From NCBI GenBank assembly GCA_937892635.1, contig CALBKB010000061.1, positions 1 to 26,792 on the forward strand: a DNA stretch of 26,792 nt. The letters run 5' to 3'. The notes below the pieces were generated by a model. The model had not been told where the DNA came from and did no database searches. It saw nothing but the letters and a program-made list of their open reading frames with translations. The position numbers were made by a program, and so were the translations under genes. This document shows positions 1 through 7,464 of the stretch, piece after piece. Position 1 is the stretch's first letter, and each line of letters starts with the position of its first letter. Origin of the DNA: an uncultured Clostridia bacterium. Its GTDB lineage: Bacteria; Bacillota; Clostridia; Oscillospirales; UMGS1783.

Positions 1-1
1 T

Positions 2-331
2 GCCGGCTTGTTCGGCAACTACGGCCAGTGCTCCTATGCCGCCGCCAAGGAAGGTATCCGCGGTATGACCCGCGTGGCGGCTTCCGAGTGGAGCCGTGAC
101 GGCATCAACGTCAACGTCATCTGCCCGCTGGCCTGGACGGCACAGTTGGAGAACTTTAAGAACGCCTATCCCGAGGCCTTTGACAAGAACGTGCACACGC
201 CGCCCATGGGTTATTTCGGTGATCCCGAGACGGATATCGGTCGTGCCTGTGTTTCTCTGGCCCATCCCGACTTTAAGTATATGACCGGCGAGACGCTCAC
301 ACTAGAGGGCGGTCTGGGTCTGCGCCCCTAA
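2..331 (+). CDS. SDR-family oxidoreductase, C-terminal part (5' end outside window)
   Basis: The reading frame is open from the window edge to the TAA at 329-331, so this is the C-terminal ~109 residues of a short-chain dehydrogenase/reductase. The catalytic Tyr-x-x-x-Lys motif is visible as YAAAK about 13-17 residues in. It is followed by the usual helix and by a VNVICP strand, and the end (YMTGETLTLEGG) is the family's C-terminal signature. The family uses NAD(P)(H) to oxidise or reduce small alcohols and ketones; the substrate cannot be read here. The usual PG after the VNxxxP strand is PL, a mild deviation that leaves the catalytic residues intact. The stop lies 7 bases before the next start, so it probably heads or belongs to the operon with the two FemAB genes. 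Confidence 0.9.
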   Translation, partial: AGLFGNYGQCSYAAAKEGIRGMTRVAASEWSRDGINVNVICPLAWTAQLENFKNAYPEAFDKNVHTPPMGYFGDPETDIGRACVSLAHPDFKYMTGETLTLEGGLGLRP

Positions 332-338
332 GACGGAT

Positions 339-1604
339 ATGGAATTTTGCGTACTGACAGCCGAGCAGTGGCGCGGGTTTTTGGAGCAGCACCCGCAGGC
401 CTCTTTCATGCAGACGGTGGAATTGTCGGAGCTGAAAAAGGAATATGGGAGTAAGGTCCATTTTGTCGGCGTCAAGCGCGAGGGCGTGCCGGTGGCCGGC
501 GCCATGTTACTGGAAGATGCGACCATTCTCGGACAAAAGCAGTTTTATTCGCCCCGCGGATTGTTGGTGGACTATCACGACAAGGCCTTGCTCGGCTTTT
601 TCGTGGAGCATCTGAAAGCCTACCTTAAAAAGCAGGGCGGCTTTATGCTGACCATCGACCCGAACGTGATCTATCGGGTGCGCACCCCCGAGGGGGAGAT
701 TGTGCCTGAAAATCCGACCGATGACGAGTCGGTGGAGAATTTGAAGGCGCTGGGCTTTGCCCATTACGGCTTTAACGTCTATCTCGACGCGTTGCAGGTG
801 CGCTGGTGCTGTCATCTGCCGCTGGACGAGGATTATGAAACCAAAAAGGCCAAATTCTCCAAGCAGACCCGCAAGAACATCAATGCCTGCATCAAAAAGG
901 GGTTGATGGTGCGCGAGGGGACGATGGACGATCTGGAGGTGATGGCCGAGATCTTTGAGACGACGGCCAAGCGGCGCGACTTTTTCAGCCGCAGTCTGTC
1001 CTACTATCAAAAGATGTATCGGCACATGAAGGATCTGATGACCATTTACGTGGCCTATCTTGACCCCGATATCTATTACGATCACACGGCGGCCCTGTTG
1101 GCAACCGCGCAGGCCGAGGTGGCCGATGCGCAGGAGAAGATGGCGCGGCAGGCGACGGGCGGCAAGCTGGCGCACACCCTTAAAATCGCGCAGGAGCAGG
1201 TGGAAAAATACACCAAAGAACTCAACAAGGCCGAGCAGTTTAAGAAGGACAACCCCCAAGGCAAGGCCATCGGCTGTCTGCTCTCGCTGCGCAGCGGCAA
1301 CGAGTATCTGACGCTGGCCAGCGGCGTGCTCATGGAGTATCGGCAGTTTACCCCCAAGTATCTCATGTATGAGCACCACATCAAGGAAGCCTACAAAGAG
1401 GGCTTTGCCTATTGTAATTTCTACGGCATCACCGGCGACTTTAACCCCGATAACGAATATTACGGCATCTATGAATTCAAAAAAGGCTTCCGCGCCAACG
1501 TGACCGAGTATATCGGACAATTTGAACTTAAAATCGGTGGGTTCTATCCCATCTATAAATTCTTAAAGACAGTCAAAGGACGCTTGACCCATGCAACTGA
1601 TTGA
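339..1604 (+). CDS. FemAB-family peptidoglycan bridge aminoacyltransferase (first of tandem pair)
   Basis: The 421-residue protein resembles FemA/FemB/FemX/MurM, cytoplasmic enzymes that move an amino acid from aminoacyl-tRNA to the stem-peptide side chain of lipid II or its bridge. Family features visible are two GNAT-like halves, a helical coiled-coil arm at about residues 253-307 rich in Ala, Gln, Glu and Lys, and a C-terminal NFYGITGDFNP followed by FKKGF (about 361-385). The N-terminal HPQASFMQ motif recurs in the next gene as HPQALFFQ, so the two are paralogues. Length is normal for the family. The start is the ATG 7 bases after the SDR stop; the ribosome site is weak, which suggests coupling. 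The 3' end overlaps the next gene by 14 bases. The amino acid transferred (Gly, Ala or Ser) cannot be told from sequence. Confidence 0.92.
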   Translation: MEFCVLTAEQWRGFLEQHPQASFMQTVELSELKKEYGSKVHFVGVKREGVPVAGAMLLEDATILGQKQFYSPRGLLVDYHDKALLGFFVEHLKAYLKKQGGFMLTIDPNVIYRVRTPEGEIVPENPTDDESVENLKALGFAHYGFNVYLDALQVRWCCHLPLDEDYETKKAKFSKQTRKNINACIKKGLMVREGTMDDLEVMAEIFETTAKRRDFFSRSLSYYQKMYRHMKDLMTIYVAYLDPDIYYDHTAALLATAQAEVADAQEKMARQATGGKLAHTLKIAQEQVEKYTKELNKAEQFKKDNPQGKAIGCLLSLRSGNEYLTLASGVLMEYRQFTPKYLMYEHHIKEAYKEGFAYCNFYGITGDFNPDNEYYGIYEFKKGFRANVTEYIGQFELKIGGFYPIYKFLKTVKGRLTHATD

Positions 1605-2856
1605 ACTTGAAAAACAGGAATACATCCTATTTTCCAAAAGCCATCCGCAGGCGCTCTTTTTTCAATCGCCCGCTTGGATTGAGATTAAGCAGACCAACGG
1701 GTGGAGCGGCAAGCTGCTGGGCGTAAAGGAAGAGGGGCAGATCAAAGCGGCGACCGTGATGCTGTTCAAGCGGATCGGCGGGCTGGGGATCACCTTTGCC
1801 TATGCGCCGCGCGGTTTTCTGCTCGATTATAACGACCATGCCCTGTTGGAAGGCTTTACCGAGGCGGTCAAGGCCTACTTGAAAAAGAAGGGTGTTGCCT
1901 TTTTGAAGATCAATCCGTACGTCGACTACCAGTTGCGAGACGGCGACGGGACGATTTTCCGCGATACCGCCAACAACGCCTTGATGGACACCTTCAAGCG
2001 GTTGGGGTATCGGCACAACGGTTTTTATGAAGGCATGGAAGACAAGAAGGATCTGGAGCCGCGGTGGTTATCGGTGCTGGATTTGGAAGGCAAGACCATC
2101 GACGAGATCTACAAGGGCATGCTCAGCGGTACCAAGTGGGGGGTCAACAACAGCCGCAAGAATTTTCTGACTCTCATAGAGGCGGATGCCGAGAATATCG
2201 CCCTATTTAAGGATTTGATGCAGCACACGGCCGACCGCCGAGGCTTTATTGATCGGCCTTTGTCGTATTATCAGGACATGTTCTCGATTTTGGACCGCGA
2301 GAAGGCGGTTAAGGTGCTGTATGCCCAGATTGATTTTAGAGGCTTATGGGAACACACCAAGGAGCGGTTTGGCAAGAACGAGGCGCGCTTGGCCAAGATC
2401 GGGGAGAACCCCAAGAAGGCGGCCGAGGCGGCTGAGCTTCGGTCGGAGCAGGCGAGTTTGGAAAAGCGCATAGCCTCGCTGGAAGAGGACATGCGCACCG
2501 AGGGTGAGAAAAAAATCATCGCGGGCGGCTGGTATATGCTCTACGGCCGCGAGGTGGTGTATCTCTTCGGTGCCAGCTACAAGCCCTTCATGAAATACAA
2601 CGCCCAATACCTGCTGCAATATGAAATGATCGACTATGCCATCAACAACGGGTACGATCGGTTTAATTTCTATGGCATTGACGGGCGTTTTGATCCGCAG
2701 TCGCCCAATTTCGGGCTCTTTGATTTCAAGCGCGGCTTTGGCGCGACGGTGCACGAGCTGGTGGGTGAGTTTGACCTAGTCATCAGCCGACCCAAGTTTT
2801 GGCTCTATCGGTTTGCCTTCCGGTGCTTTAACATGCTGCGAGGGTTAGGCAAATAA
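1591..2856 (+). CDS. FemAB-family peptidoglycan bridge aminoacyltransferase (second of tandem pair)
   Basis: A second 421-residue FemAB protein whose ATG lies inside the 3' end of the previous gene. It keeps the same plan: HPQALFFQ near the N terminus, a charged coiled-coil arm at about residues 249-308, and the C-terminal NFYGIDGRFDP with FKRGFGA (about 359-384). The two paralogues have clearly diverged, as do MurM/MurN or FemA/FemB, which add successive residues of an interpeptide bridge. By analogy this enzyme may add the second residue or act on a different substrate; that is inference. It ends just before a strong bidirectional terminator. Confidence 0.92.
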   Translation: MQLIELEKQEYILFSKSHPQALFFQSPAWIEIKQTNGWSGKLLGVKEEGQIKAATVMLFKRIGGLGITFAYAPRGFLLDYNDHALLEGFTEAVKAYLKKKGVAFLKINPYVDYQLRDGDGTIFRDTANNALMDTFKRLGYRHNGFYEGMEDKKDLEPRWLSVLDLEGKTIDEIYKGMLSGTKWGVNNSRKNFLTLIEADAENIALFKDLMQHTADRRGFIDRPLSYYQDMFSILDREKAVKVLYAQIDFRGLWEHTKERFGKNEARLAKIGENPKKAAEAAELRSEQASLEKRIASLEEDMRTEGEKKIIAGGWYMLYGREVVYLFGASYKPFMKYNAQYLLQYEMIDYAINNGYDRFNFYGIDGRFDPQSPNFGLFDFKRGFGATVHELVGEFDLVISRPKFWLYRFAFRCFNMLRGLGK

Positions 2857-2861
2857 AAAAT

Positions 2862-2890
2862 GCCGCATCCGATTCGGATGCGGCTTTTCT
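2862..2890. terminator. Bidirectional intrinsic terminator between femAB pair and pstS-like gene
   Basis: A perfect 10-bp stem (GCCGCATCCG / CGGATGCGGC) with an ATT loop at 2862-2884 is followed by TTTT on the plus strand. It is preceded by an A-run (2855-2860) that gives a U-tract on the minus strand. It sits exactly between convergent genes, and the minus-strand stop codon starts at its edge. Confidence 0.9.
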
Positions 2891-3762
2891 TATGCTTGCG
2901 GGACAACGTAGTTTTCCTGTTCGGCGATCTGTCGTCCCTGTCGGGAGCAGATCCAGTCATAGAGGATGCGCGTGGGGGAGTTTTCGGGAGTGTCGGCAGG
3001 AATGACGGCATAGAACTGGTTGGAGAGCGGATATTCACCCGAGGCGATGGTTTGGTTGGAGGGCATGACGCCGTCGACGGCCAGAAGTTTGCTGGTTTCG
3101 AGGGTGGAGGCCTCCATGTTGGTCAAATAGTAATAGACGGTGTAGCCCAGCGCCTCGTCCTTGCCTTGGTAGTTGGCAATGGCTTGGAGAAGGCCGATCA
3201 TGGAACCGACGACATATTCCTTGCTGACGGCGTCGGTATTTTCCAGGTCAAAGAAGAGGTCGAAGAGGGTGTGAGAGCCGCTGTCGGTATTACGCAGATA
3301 GGGGACGATGGCCTTATCCGCACCGCCGACCTGCGACCAGTTGGTAAGCTTGCCGTTATAGATCTGCGCGATCTGCTCGCGGGTGAGGGTTTCGATCGGA
3401 TTGTCTTTGCCGGTGATAAAGACCAGCGCATCGATGCCGATGGGGGTCATCTCCCAGGTAAAGTCCTTTTCGGCGGCATAGTCTTTGGCCTGCGCCGAGG
3501 GCTCGTAGGCGAGGATGATATCAAAGGTACCGTCGACCAGCGCGTTATAGTTGTCGGTGGTCGAGCCTTCGAAGGTCAGCAGAGAAGAGGCCGTATCACG
3601 GTCGACGTCCAGCGCGTGTGCGGTGAGTGCCTCGCCCAGAGGCAGAGCCGCCAGCGAGCCGCCCATGCGGGGGTAGTTATCAAGGGTAAAGGTGGGGCGG
3701 GCGCAGGAGCACAGGGCAAAAACAAGGGCCAGACAGAGGGTAAGAGCGGTTAACTTTTTCAT
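2890..3762 (-). CDS. PstS-like substrate-binding lipoprotein
   Basis: A 290-residue exported lipoprotein: MKKLTALTLCLALVFALCSC gives a signal peptide and lipobox. The body matches the PstS-type phosphate-binding family. It has a first-lobe STTDNYNALVDGTFDII segment, a PIGIDALVFI strand, an LTREQIAQIYNGKLTNW block, and R-N-T-D-S-G-S, which corresponds to the R-x-x-x-S-G phosphate-binding loop. The usual SGT is SGS here, so specificity for phosphate is likely but not certain. The ATG at 3762 is chosen because AAAGGA lies about 7 bases upstream; a TTG at 3780 would overlap the previous gene and lacks its own ribosome site. No PstC/A/B permease is present in the window. It follows the lipoprotein gene 3777-4880 with a 14-base gap and so shares its transcript. 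Confidence 0.82.
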   Translation of the reverse strand: MKKLTALTLCLALVFALCSCARPTFTLDNYPRMGGSLAALPLGEALTAHALDVDRDTASSLLTFEGSTTDNYNALVDGTFDIILAYEPSAQAKDYAAEKDFTWEMTPIGIDALVFITGKDNPIETLTREQIAQIYNGKLTNWSQVGGADKAIVPYLRNTDSGSHTLFDLFFDLENTDAVSKEYVVGSMIGLLQAIANYQGKDEALGYTVYYYLTNMEASTLETSKLLAVDGVMPSNQTIASGEYPLSNQFYAVIPADTPENSPTRILYDWICSRQGRQIAEQENYVVPQA

Positions 3763-3776
3763 AAGAATGTCCTTTC

Positions 3777-4880
3777 TCAATCGGAGGTTAGGCGAAGGCG
3801 GATGATCTCTTGACCATCGACGAGGGTGCGACCGATGCCGTCACGGACGGTAAAGAGAATCGTGTCTCCGCCGTAGCACACCATATCATAGGGAGTCGGG
3901 TTGGACTCGGACAGGTCGAGCAGGGTATGCCGCAACGCATTGTCCTCGGCAAAAACCAGAAGAAAAACATCGTCGTATAGCCACTGGACCGAGGAGGCGC
4001 TTGGGATATCGGCAAACTGACCGCTATCGCGATCGTAGATAAAGGCGGTTGGCGCATATTCTTGGGTGTCATCCTTTTTACAGGTGCCAAAGAGGAAGCG
4101 CGAGGTCATGTCTACCGAGTAGAGCGACTGTCCCGGGATGGGGAAGGTGGCCAAGAGCTGACCGTCAAGGGATAATAGGGTACATTGGTTTTGGTGACGG
4201 TTTTGGTGGATAAAGGCATAGGGGTTGTCAGCGTGGGGGAGACGGGCAATGTGTTGTGAGGATATCGACTGTTGACAACCGGGGCAGATGCCGTAGTAGG
4301 TGTAGTTGGGATAATCGGGGTGTCGTTTGGGGGTAAGCGATCCGTTATACCAATTCAGATTGGCATCCAGATAGGCAAACGTAACATGGCCGGTACCGAT
4401 CTGGAGCTGGATATAATCGCCGTTGGTCACAAGATAGGGCATGCCATCCAGTGTGCGGCAGTATCGACCGTCGCTGCGAATGAGAAGAAACCGATCCTGA
4501 CCCAGGTGTTCGTAGGGCGAGTCGGGGTCGGGCGTGACGCCGGAAAGGATCATGACATAGAAGAGATGTTCGCCCAGGCGAAGGGTATCGGCATACCGAT
4601 AGACGGGGTCACAAACGATACGGCCGTCGGCGGTGCATAGTCCGTAGAAATAGGTGGTGCCCAGATAACTGCCAAATTGATAGGATTGGCCGATATACGG
4701 ATAGACGGCACCGTAGTCCTCGGAGGGGATAAAGGTATCGACATAGGTGGGATAGAATCGCTCATATCTTTCGTCGCTTTGATGGGGCGGCAGATCCTTG
4801 ATCTCAGAGACCTGAAAAGAGGACGGAGAACAGCCGCACAGCAGGAGCAACACAAGAGCAACAACAGCCAAGCGCTTCAT
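3777..4880 (-). CDS. Lipoprotein of unknown function with WG-repeat-like segment
   Basis: The 367-residue protein begins MKRLAVVALVLLLLCGC, a lipoprotein signal with acylated Cys17. The mature part is rich in Tyr, Asp and Pro and alternates short beta-like strands. The stretch around residues 78-98 (YGLCTADGRIVCDPVYRYA) resembles one WG/KWG repeat, and later blocks such as LLSLDGQLLATFPIPG and FIYDRDSGQF suggest a beta-propeller-like fold. A Cys-Pro-Gly-Cys pair lies near residue 200. I do not recognise a named family beyond this. The start is supported by GGAGG about 7 bases upstream and a good promoter at 4908-4937. It is co-transcribed with the PstS-like gene, so a role in extracytoplasmic sensing or binding with it is plausible but unproven. 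Confidence 0.75.
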   Translation of the reverse strand: MKRLAVVALVLLLLCGCSPSSFQVSEIKDLPPHQSDERYERFYPTYVDTFIPSEDYGAVYPYIGQSYQFGSYLGTTYFYGLCTADGRIVCDPVYRYADTLRLGEHLFYVMILSGVTPDPDSPYEHLGQDRFLLIRSDGRYCRTLDGMPYLVTNGDYIQLQIGTGHVTFAYLDANLNWYNGSLTPKRHPDYPNYTYYGICPGCQQSISSQHIARLPHADNPYAFIHQNRHQNQCTLLSLDGQLLATFPIPGQSLYSVDMTSRFLFGTCKKDDTQEYAPTAFIYDRDSGQFADIPSASSVQWLYDDVFLLVFAEDNALRHTLLDLSESNPTPYDMVCYGGDTILFTVRDGIGRTLVDGQEIIRLRLTSD

Positions 4881-4907
4881 AAAATCCCTCCTTTTCTCGT
4901 TATTTTT

Positions 4908-4937
4908 ATCATATCATGATGGGGGACGGTTTGTCAA
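4908..4937 (-). promoter_or_regulatory. Sigma-A-type promoter for the lipoprotein / pstS-like operon
   Basis: On the minus strand TTGACA (4932-4937) and TATGAT (4908-4913) are separated by 18 bases. The -35 box is perfect and the -10 box has 5 of 6 matches. The expected start lies just upstream of the ribosome site of the 4880 start codon. Confidence 0.8.
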
Positions 4938-5073
4938 CGAGAGCGGGGGAAATGTGAGAACCGTTCCTTGTAATGGCGAAAAGGTTACGCAATTGTCACT
5001 TTTCTGTGTAAAACACGGTGGAAAATGTGGAAAACTCGCAACGATTCCTAGTTATATTTTGGGCGGGTGTGGG

Positions 5074-5102
5074 TTGTAATGCGGTGCAAACTGTGATAAA
5101 AT
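5074..5102 (+). promoter_or_regulatory. Probable promoter for the dCMP deaminase / pyrophosphatase operon
   Basis: TTGTAA (5074-5079) and TAAAAT (5097-5102) are 17 bases apart, ending about 15 bases before the AGGAGG of the first gene. The match is moderate, and the overlapping GATAAA is an alternative -10. Confidence 0.5.
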
Positions 5103-5131
5103 GGAAACAATACAGCAGGAGGATTTTGAGC

Positions 5132-5638
5132 ATGAAGCGTAGCGACTATATTGATTGGGACGAATATTTCATGGGGGTTGCGCTGTTGGCGGCCCGTCGT
5201 TCCAAGGATCCGAGCACCCAGGTGGGCGCCTGCATTGTGGATGACAACAACATCATTTTGTCAACGGGGTATAACGGCTTTCCCTACGGCTGTTCTGACG
5301 ATACCTTTCCTTGGGAGCGCAGCGGTGAGGTGAACGATACCAAGTACCCGTACGTGGTGCACGCCGAACTCAATGCCATTCTCAACGCACAGGGGCGTTC
5401 CTTGCGCGGGGCGCGCATTTACGTGGCGCTTTTCCCCTGCAACGAGTGCGCCAAGGCCATTATTCAATCGGGTATTCGGGAAATTATTTATTTATCGGAT
5501 AAATATGCTTCGACCGATTCGACCCTGGCCTCCAAGCGGATGCTGGAAGCGGCGGGGGTCAAGCTGACGGCCTTTGTGCCCACCCACAAAACGCTTACAC
5601 TTTCCTTTGAAGAGAATCGCTATGAATATCTGGCATGA
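5132..5638 (+). CDS. Deoxycytidylate (dCMP) deaminase
   Basis: The 168-residue protein is a zinc-dependent cytidine-deaminase-fold enzyme. It shows the catalytic His-Ala-Glu (VHAELNAILNA) and the zinc-binding PCNECAK motif, with the N-terminal DYIDWDEYFMGVALLAARRSKDPSTQVGA typical in kind of ComEB/dCMP deaminases. It converts dCMP to dUMP, feeding thymidylate synthesis. The ATG at 5132 is preceded by AGGAGG at 5117-5122; upstream in-frame starts (from 5018) have no ribosome site and add atypical sequence. Its 3' end overlaps the pyrophosphatase start by 17 bases. Confidence 0.92.
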   Translation: MKRSDYIDWDEYFMGVALLAARRSKDPSTQVGACIVDDNNIILSTGYNGFPYGCSDDTFPWERSGEVNDTKYPYVVHAELNAILNAQGRSLRGARIYVALFPCNECAKAIIQSGIREIIYLSDKYASTDSTLASKRMLEAAGVKLTAFVPTHKTLTLSFEENRYEYLA

Positions 5639-6152
5639 CATGAACCCTGACCGCATCAACCCGGAGGATTTTATTGCCATTGTGGAGATCGAGAAGGGGA
5701 GCAAGTGCAAATACGAACTGGACAAGGAAACGGGGATGCTGATACTTGACCGCATTTTGCATACCTCGACCCATTACCCGGCCAATTACGGACTCATTCC
5801 GCGTACCTATGCCGACGATCTGGATCCGATGGATGTGCTCATCCTCAGCTCGGAGGGAATCATGCCGCGTACCGAGGTGCGGTGCTATCCCATTGGCGTG
5901 ATTTCGATGATCGATAACGGGCGGCAGGATGAAAAGATCATTGCCATTCCCTTCAGCGACCCCGCTTACAATACCTACACCGACATTTCGGAGTTGCCGG
6001 CGCATTTGTTTGCCGAGATGCGGCACTTTTTCAGCGTGTATAAGACGCTGGAAGAAAAGCAGACGACGGTGGATGAGGTGCGAGGCGCTGAGGTGGCCAA
6101 GACGGTGATCCAACAGTCGATTGACAAATACAACGAGGTCTATGGAAAATAA
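5622..6152 (+). CDS. ppa: Soluble (family I) inorganic pyrophosphatase
   Basis: The 176-residue protein has the family I pyrophosphatase core: EIEKGSKCKYELD, then YPANYGLIPRTYADD, and the metal-binding D-L-D-P-M-D-V motif. The usual residue after the first Asp is small or polar and here is Leu, but all acidic ligands are kept. The enzyme hydrolyses PPi to two phosphates in the cytoplasm, pulling biosynthetic reactions forward. The ATG at 5622 is preferred because the protein then begins MNIWHDMNP, as relatives do; an upstream ATG at 5574 would lie deep in the previous gene. It overlaps dCMP deaminase by 17 bases and ends 5 bases before the DUF3842 gene, so it sits inside one operon. Confidence 0.93.
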   Translation: MNIWHDMNPDRINPEDFIAIVEIEKGSKCKYELDKETGMLILDRILHTSTHYPANYGLIPRTYADDLDPMDVLILSSEGIMPRTEVRCYPIGVISMIDNGRQDEKIIAIPFSDPAYNTYTDISELPAHLFAEMRHFFSVYKTLEEKQTTVDEVRGAEVAKTVIQQSIDKYNEVYGK

Positions 6153-6157
6153 AGAAG

Positions 6158-6556
6158 ATGAATATTATAGTGATTGACGGACAAGGCGGCAAGCTGGGCG
6201 CAGGCTTGGTGGCCGCCATCAAAGAAGCCTATCCGCAGATGGCGGTGACGGGCATTGGTACCAACGCCATTGCCACGGCTGCCATGCTCAAAGCGGGTGC
6301 GGACAAGGGAGCAACGGGGGAAAATCCCGTTGTGGTCGCCTGCCGTACGGCCGACGTGATCGTTGGGCCGATCGGGCTGTTGGCGGCTGATTCGCTGATG
6401 GGCGAAGTCACGCCGACTATGGCGTGTGCCGTTGGCGCAGCGGCGGCCAAGAAAGTGCTCATTCCCATGAACCGTTGCGGCATGAAGGTGATGGGGGTGC
6501 AGGAACTGAGCATGAACGAGTATATTGCGCTGGCCATCAAGGAGATCGGCGCGTGA
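6158..6556 (+). CDS. DUF3842 family protein
   Basis: A 132-residue protein that I recognise as DUF3842, a family common in Clostridia with no assigned function. It starts MNIIVIDGQGGKLGAGLV, a glycine-rich beta-alpha beginning suggestive of a nucleotide-binding Rossmann-like fold. It carries the conserved blocks GTNAIATAAMLKAGADKGATGEN and DVIVGPIGLLAADSLMGE. There is no signal peptide, so it is cytoplasmic. The start is 5 bases after the pyrophosphatase stop, and the last codons contain the AAGGAG ribosome site of the next gene, which begins inside its stop codon. The operon context (nucleotide and PPi metabolism, then a binding lipoprotein) does not settle its role. Confidence 0.88.
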   Translation: MNIIVIDGQGGKLGAGLVAAIKEAYPQMAVTGIGTNAIATAAMLKAGADKGATGENPVVVACRTADVIVGPIGLLAADSLMGEVTPTMACAVGAAAAKKVLIPMNRCGMKVMGVQELSMNEYIALAIKEIGA

Positions 6557-7452
6557 AGCGGTACGTGGCCCTGCTTCTGATGCTCCTGCTTTTGCCTTGC
6601 GGCTGCGCCAAGACGCCGACGGTCAAGGTGGGGATCATCGAGCCGCTGTCGGGCGGTTACGCCGCGGGCGGCCAGTTGGAGCATCAGGGGATATGCCAAG
6701 CCCATCAGGAGTTTTCTTGGGCGGGCGAGAGCCGCATCGAGTTGGTGCCGGCCGATAACGCCTCCTCGGAAGAGGGGGCGCGGACAGCGGCGCAACAGCT
6801 GGTCGATGCCGGCGTTTCGGTGGTGGTCGGCAGCTGGGGGACGCCCCTGTCGCAGGCGGCCTCCGAGGTCTTTGCCAAACACAATATTCCTGCTGTTGCA
6901 ACCAATGCAAGAGTAACCAATAATAATTCTTATTTTAGCGTGGCCTTTACCGAAGCCGAGCAAGGGCAGGTTTTGGCGCAGTTGGCGCAGGAGAAGGGCT
7001 GGCAGCGGGTGGCTATCCTATATAATGAGAAGGAAAATTACGACATCGCCCTGCGCAACGCCTTTATTGAGGCGGCAGGGGTGGATGTGATTGGGGCGCA
7101 GGGGATTTACCCGCCCGACTGTGCCGACTTTACCGACTACGTAGCCGCCATGGAGCGCGAGCAGGTGGATGCCCTTCTGGTGCCGTCGGCCGCCGATGCG
7201 GTGGTGGGATTGACCCAACTGCCGGTGATGGGCGGAGACGTTTGCCAAGCCGACGGCGTATACCGCGCCGTTTACGGCCCGGTGAGCGACGTGGGGTATG
7301 ATGGGTATTTATTGGCGCTGGCCCTGCTTGACGGGGCGACCGAGGTTGAGGGGCGCACGGGACGGTTCGTCTACACCGAGGGGTGTTGGCGTCGCACAAG
7401 CTTACCGATACAAACGCCAAACGGCATAGAAAAAAAGCAGCTCACGCGGTGA
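6553..7452 (+). CDS. Shortened Leu-binding-type (Peripla_BP_6) substrate-binding lipoprotein
   Basis: A 299-residue lipoprotein starting at GTG 6553, which overlaps the DUF3842 stop by 4 bases (GTGA) and has AAGGAG 8 bases upstream. The signal ends LLLLPCGC. The body aligns with LivJ-type proteins: VKVGIIEPLSGGYAAGG at the start, a VVVGSWGTPLSQAASEVFAKHNIP binding-lobe segment, and VAILYNEKENYDIALRNAF. After DALLVPSAADAVVGLTQLPV it jumps to YDGYLLALALLDG; compared with LivJ of this window (11610-12752), roughly 60 residues of the second lobe are missing. It may bind a different ligand or act as a sensor rather than a transporter component, since no permease adjoins it. The stop codon lies inside the following terminator hairpin. 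Confidence 0.8.
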   Translation: MKRYVALLLMLLLLPCGCAKTPTVKVGIIEPLSGGYAAGGQLEHQGICQAHQEFSWAGESRIELVPADNASSEEGARTAAQQLVDAGVSVVVGSWGTPLSQAASEVFAKHNIPAVATNARVTNNNSYFSVAFTEAEQGQVLAQLAQEKGWQRVAILYNEKENYDIALRNAFIEAAGVDVIGAQGIYPPDCADFTDYVAAMEREQVDALLVPSAADAVVGLTQLPVMGGDVCQADGVYRAVYGPVSDVGYDGYLLALALLDGATEVEGRTGRFVYTEGCWRRTSLPIQTPNGIEKKQLTR

Positions 7453-7463
7453 GCTGCTTTTTA
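7436..7463. terminator. Bidirectional terminator between convergent operons
   Basis: A perfect 10-bp stem (AGCAGCTCAC / GTGAGCTGCT) with a GCG loop at 7436-7458 has an A-run on the left and TTTTTATTT on the right. The TGA stop of the plus-strand lipoprotein (7450-7452) is inside the right arm, and the minus-strand stop is at 7465-7467. Confidence 0.92.
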
Positions 7464-7464
7464 T

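Noticed and set aside
507..1520. 337-codon minus-strand frame opposite the first FemAB gene
   Set aside because: Shadow of a well-supported FemAB gene, with no ribosome site or domain.
5013..5035. DnaA-box-like TGTGGAAAA in the intergenic region
   Set aside because: It differs from TGTGGATAA, stands alone, and there is no dnaA or replication gene nearby.
5018..5131. N-terminal extension of dCMP deaminase
   Set aside because: No ribosome site at 5018. The promoter and AGGAGG lie inside the extension, and family members start near MKRSDYIDW.
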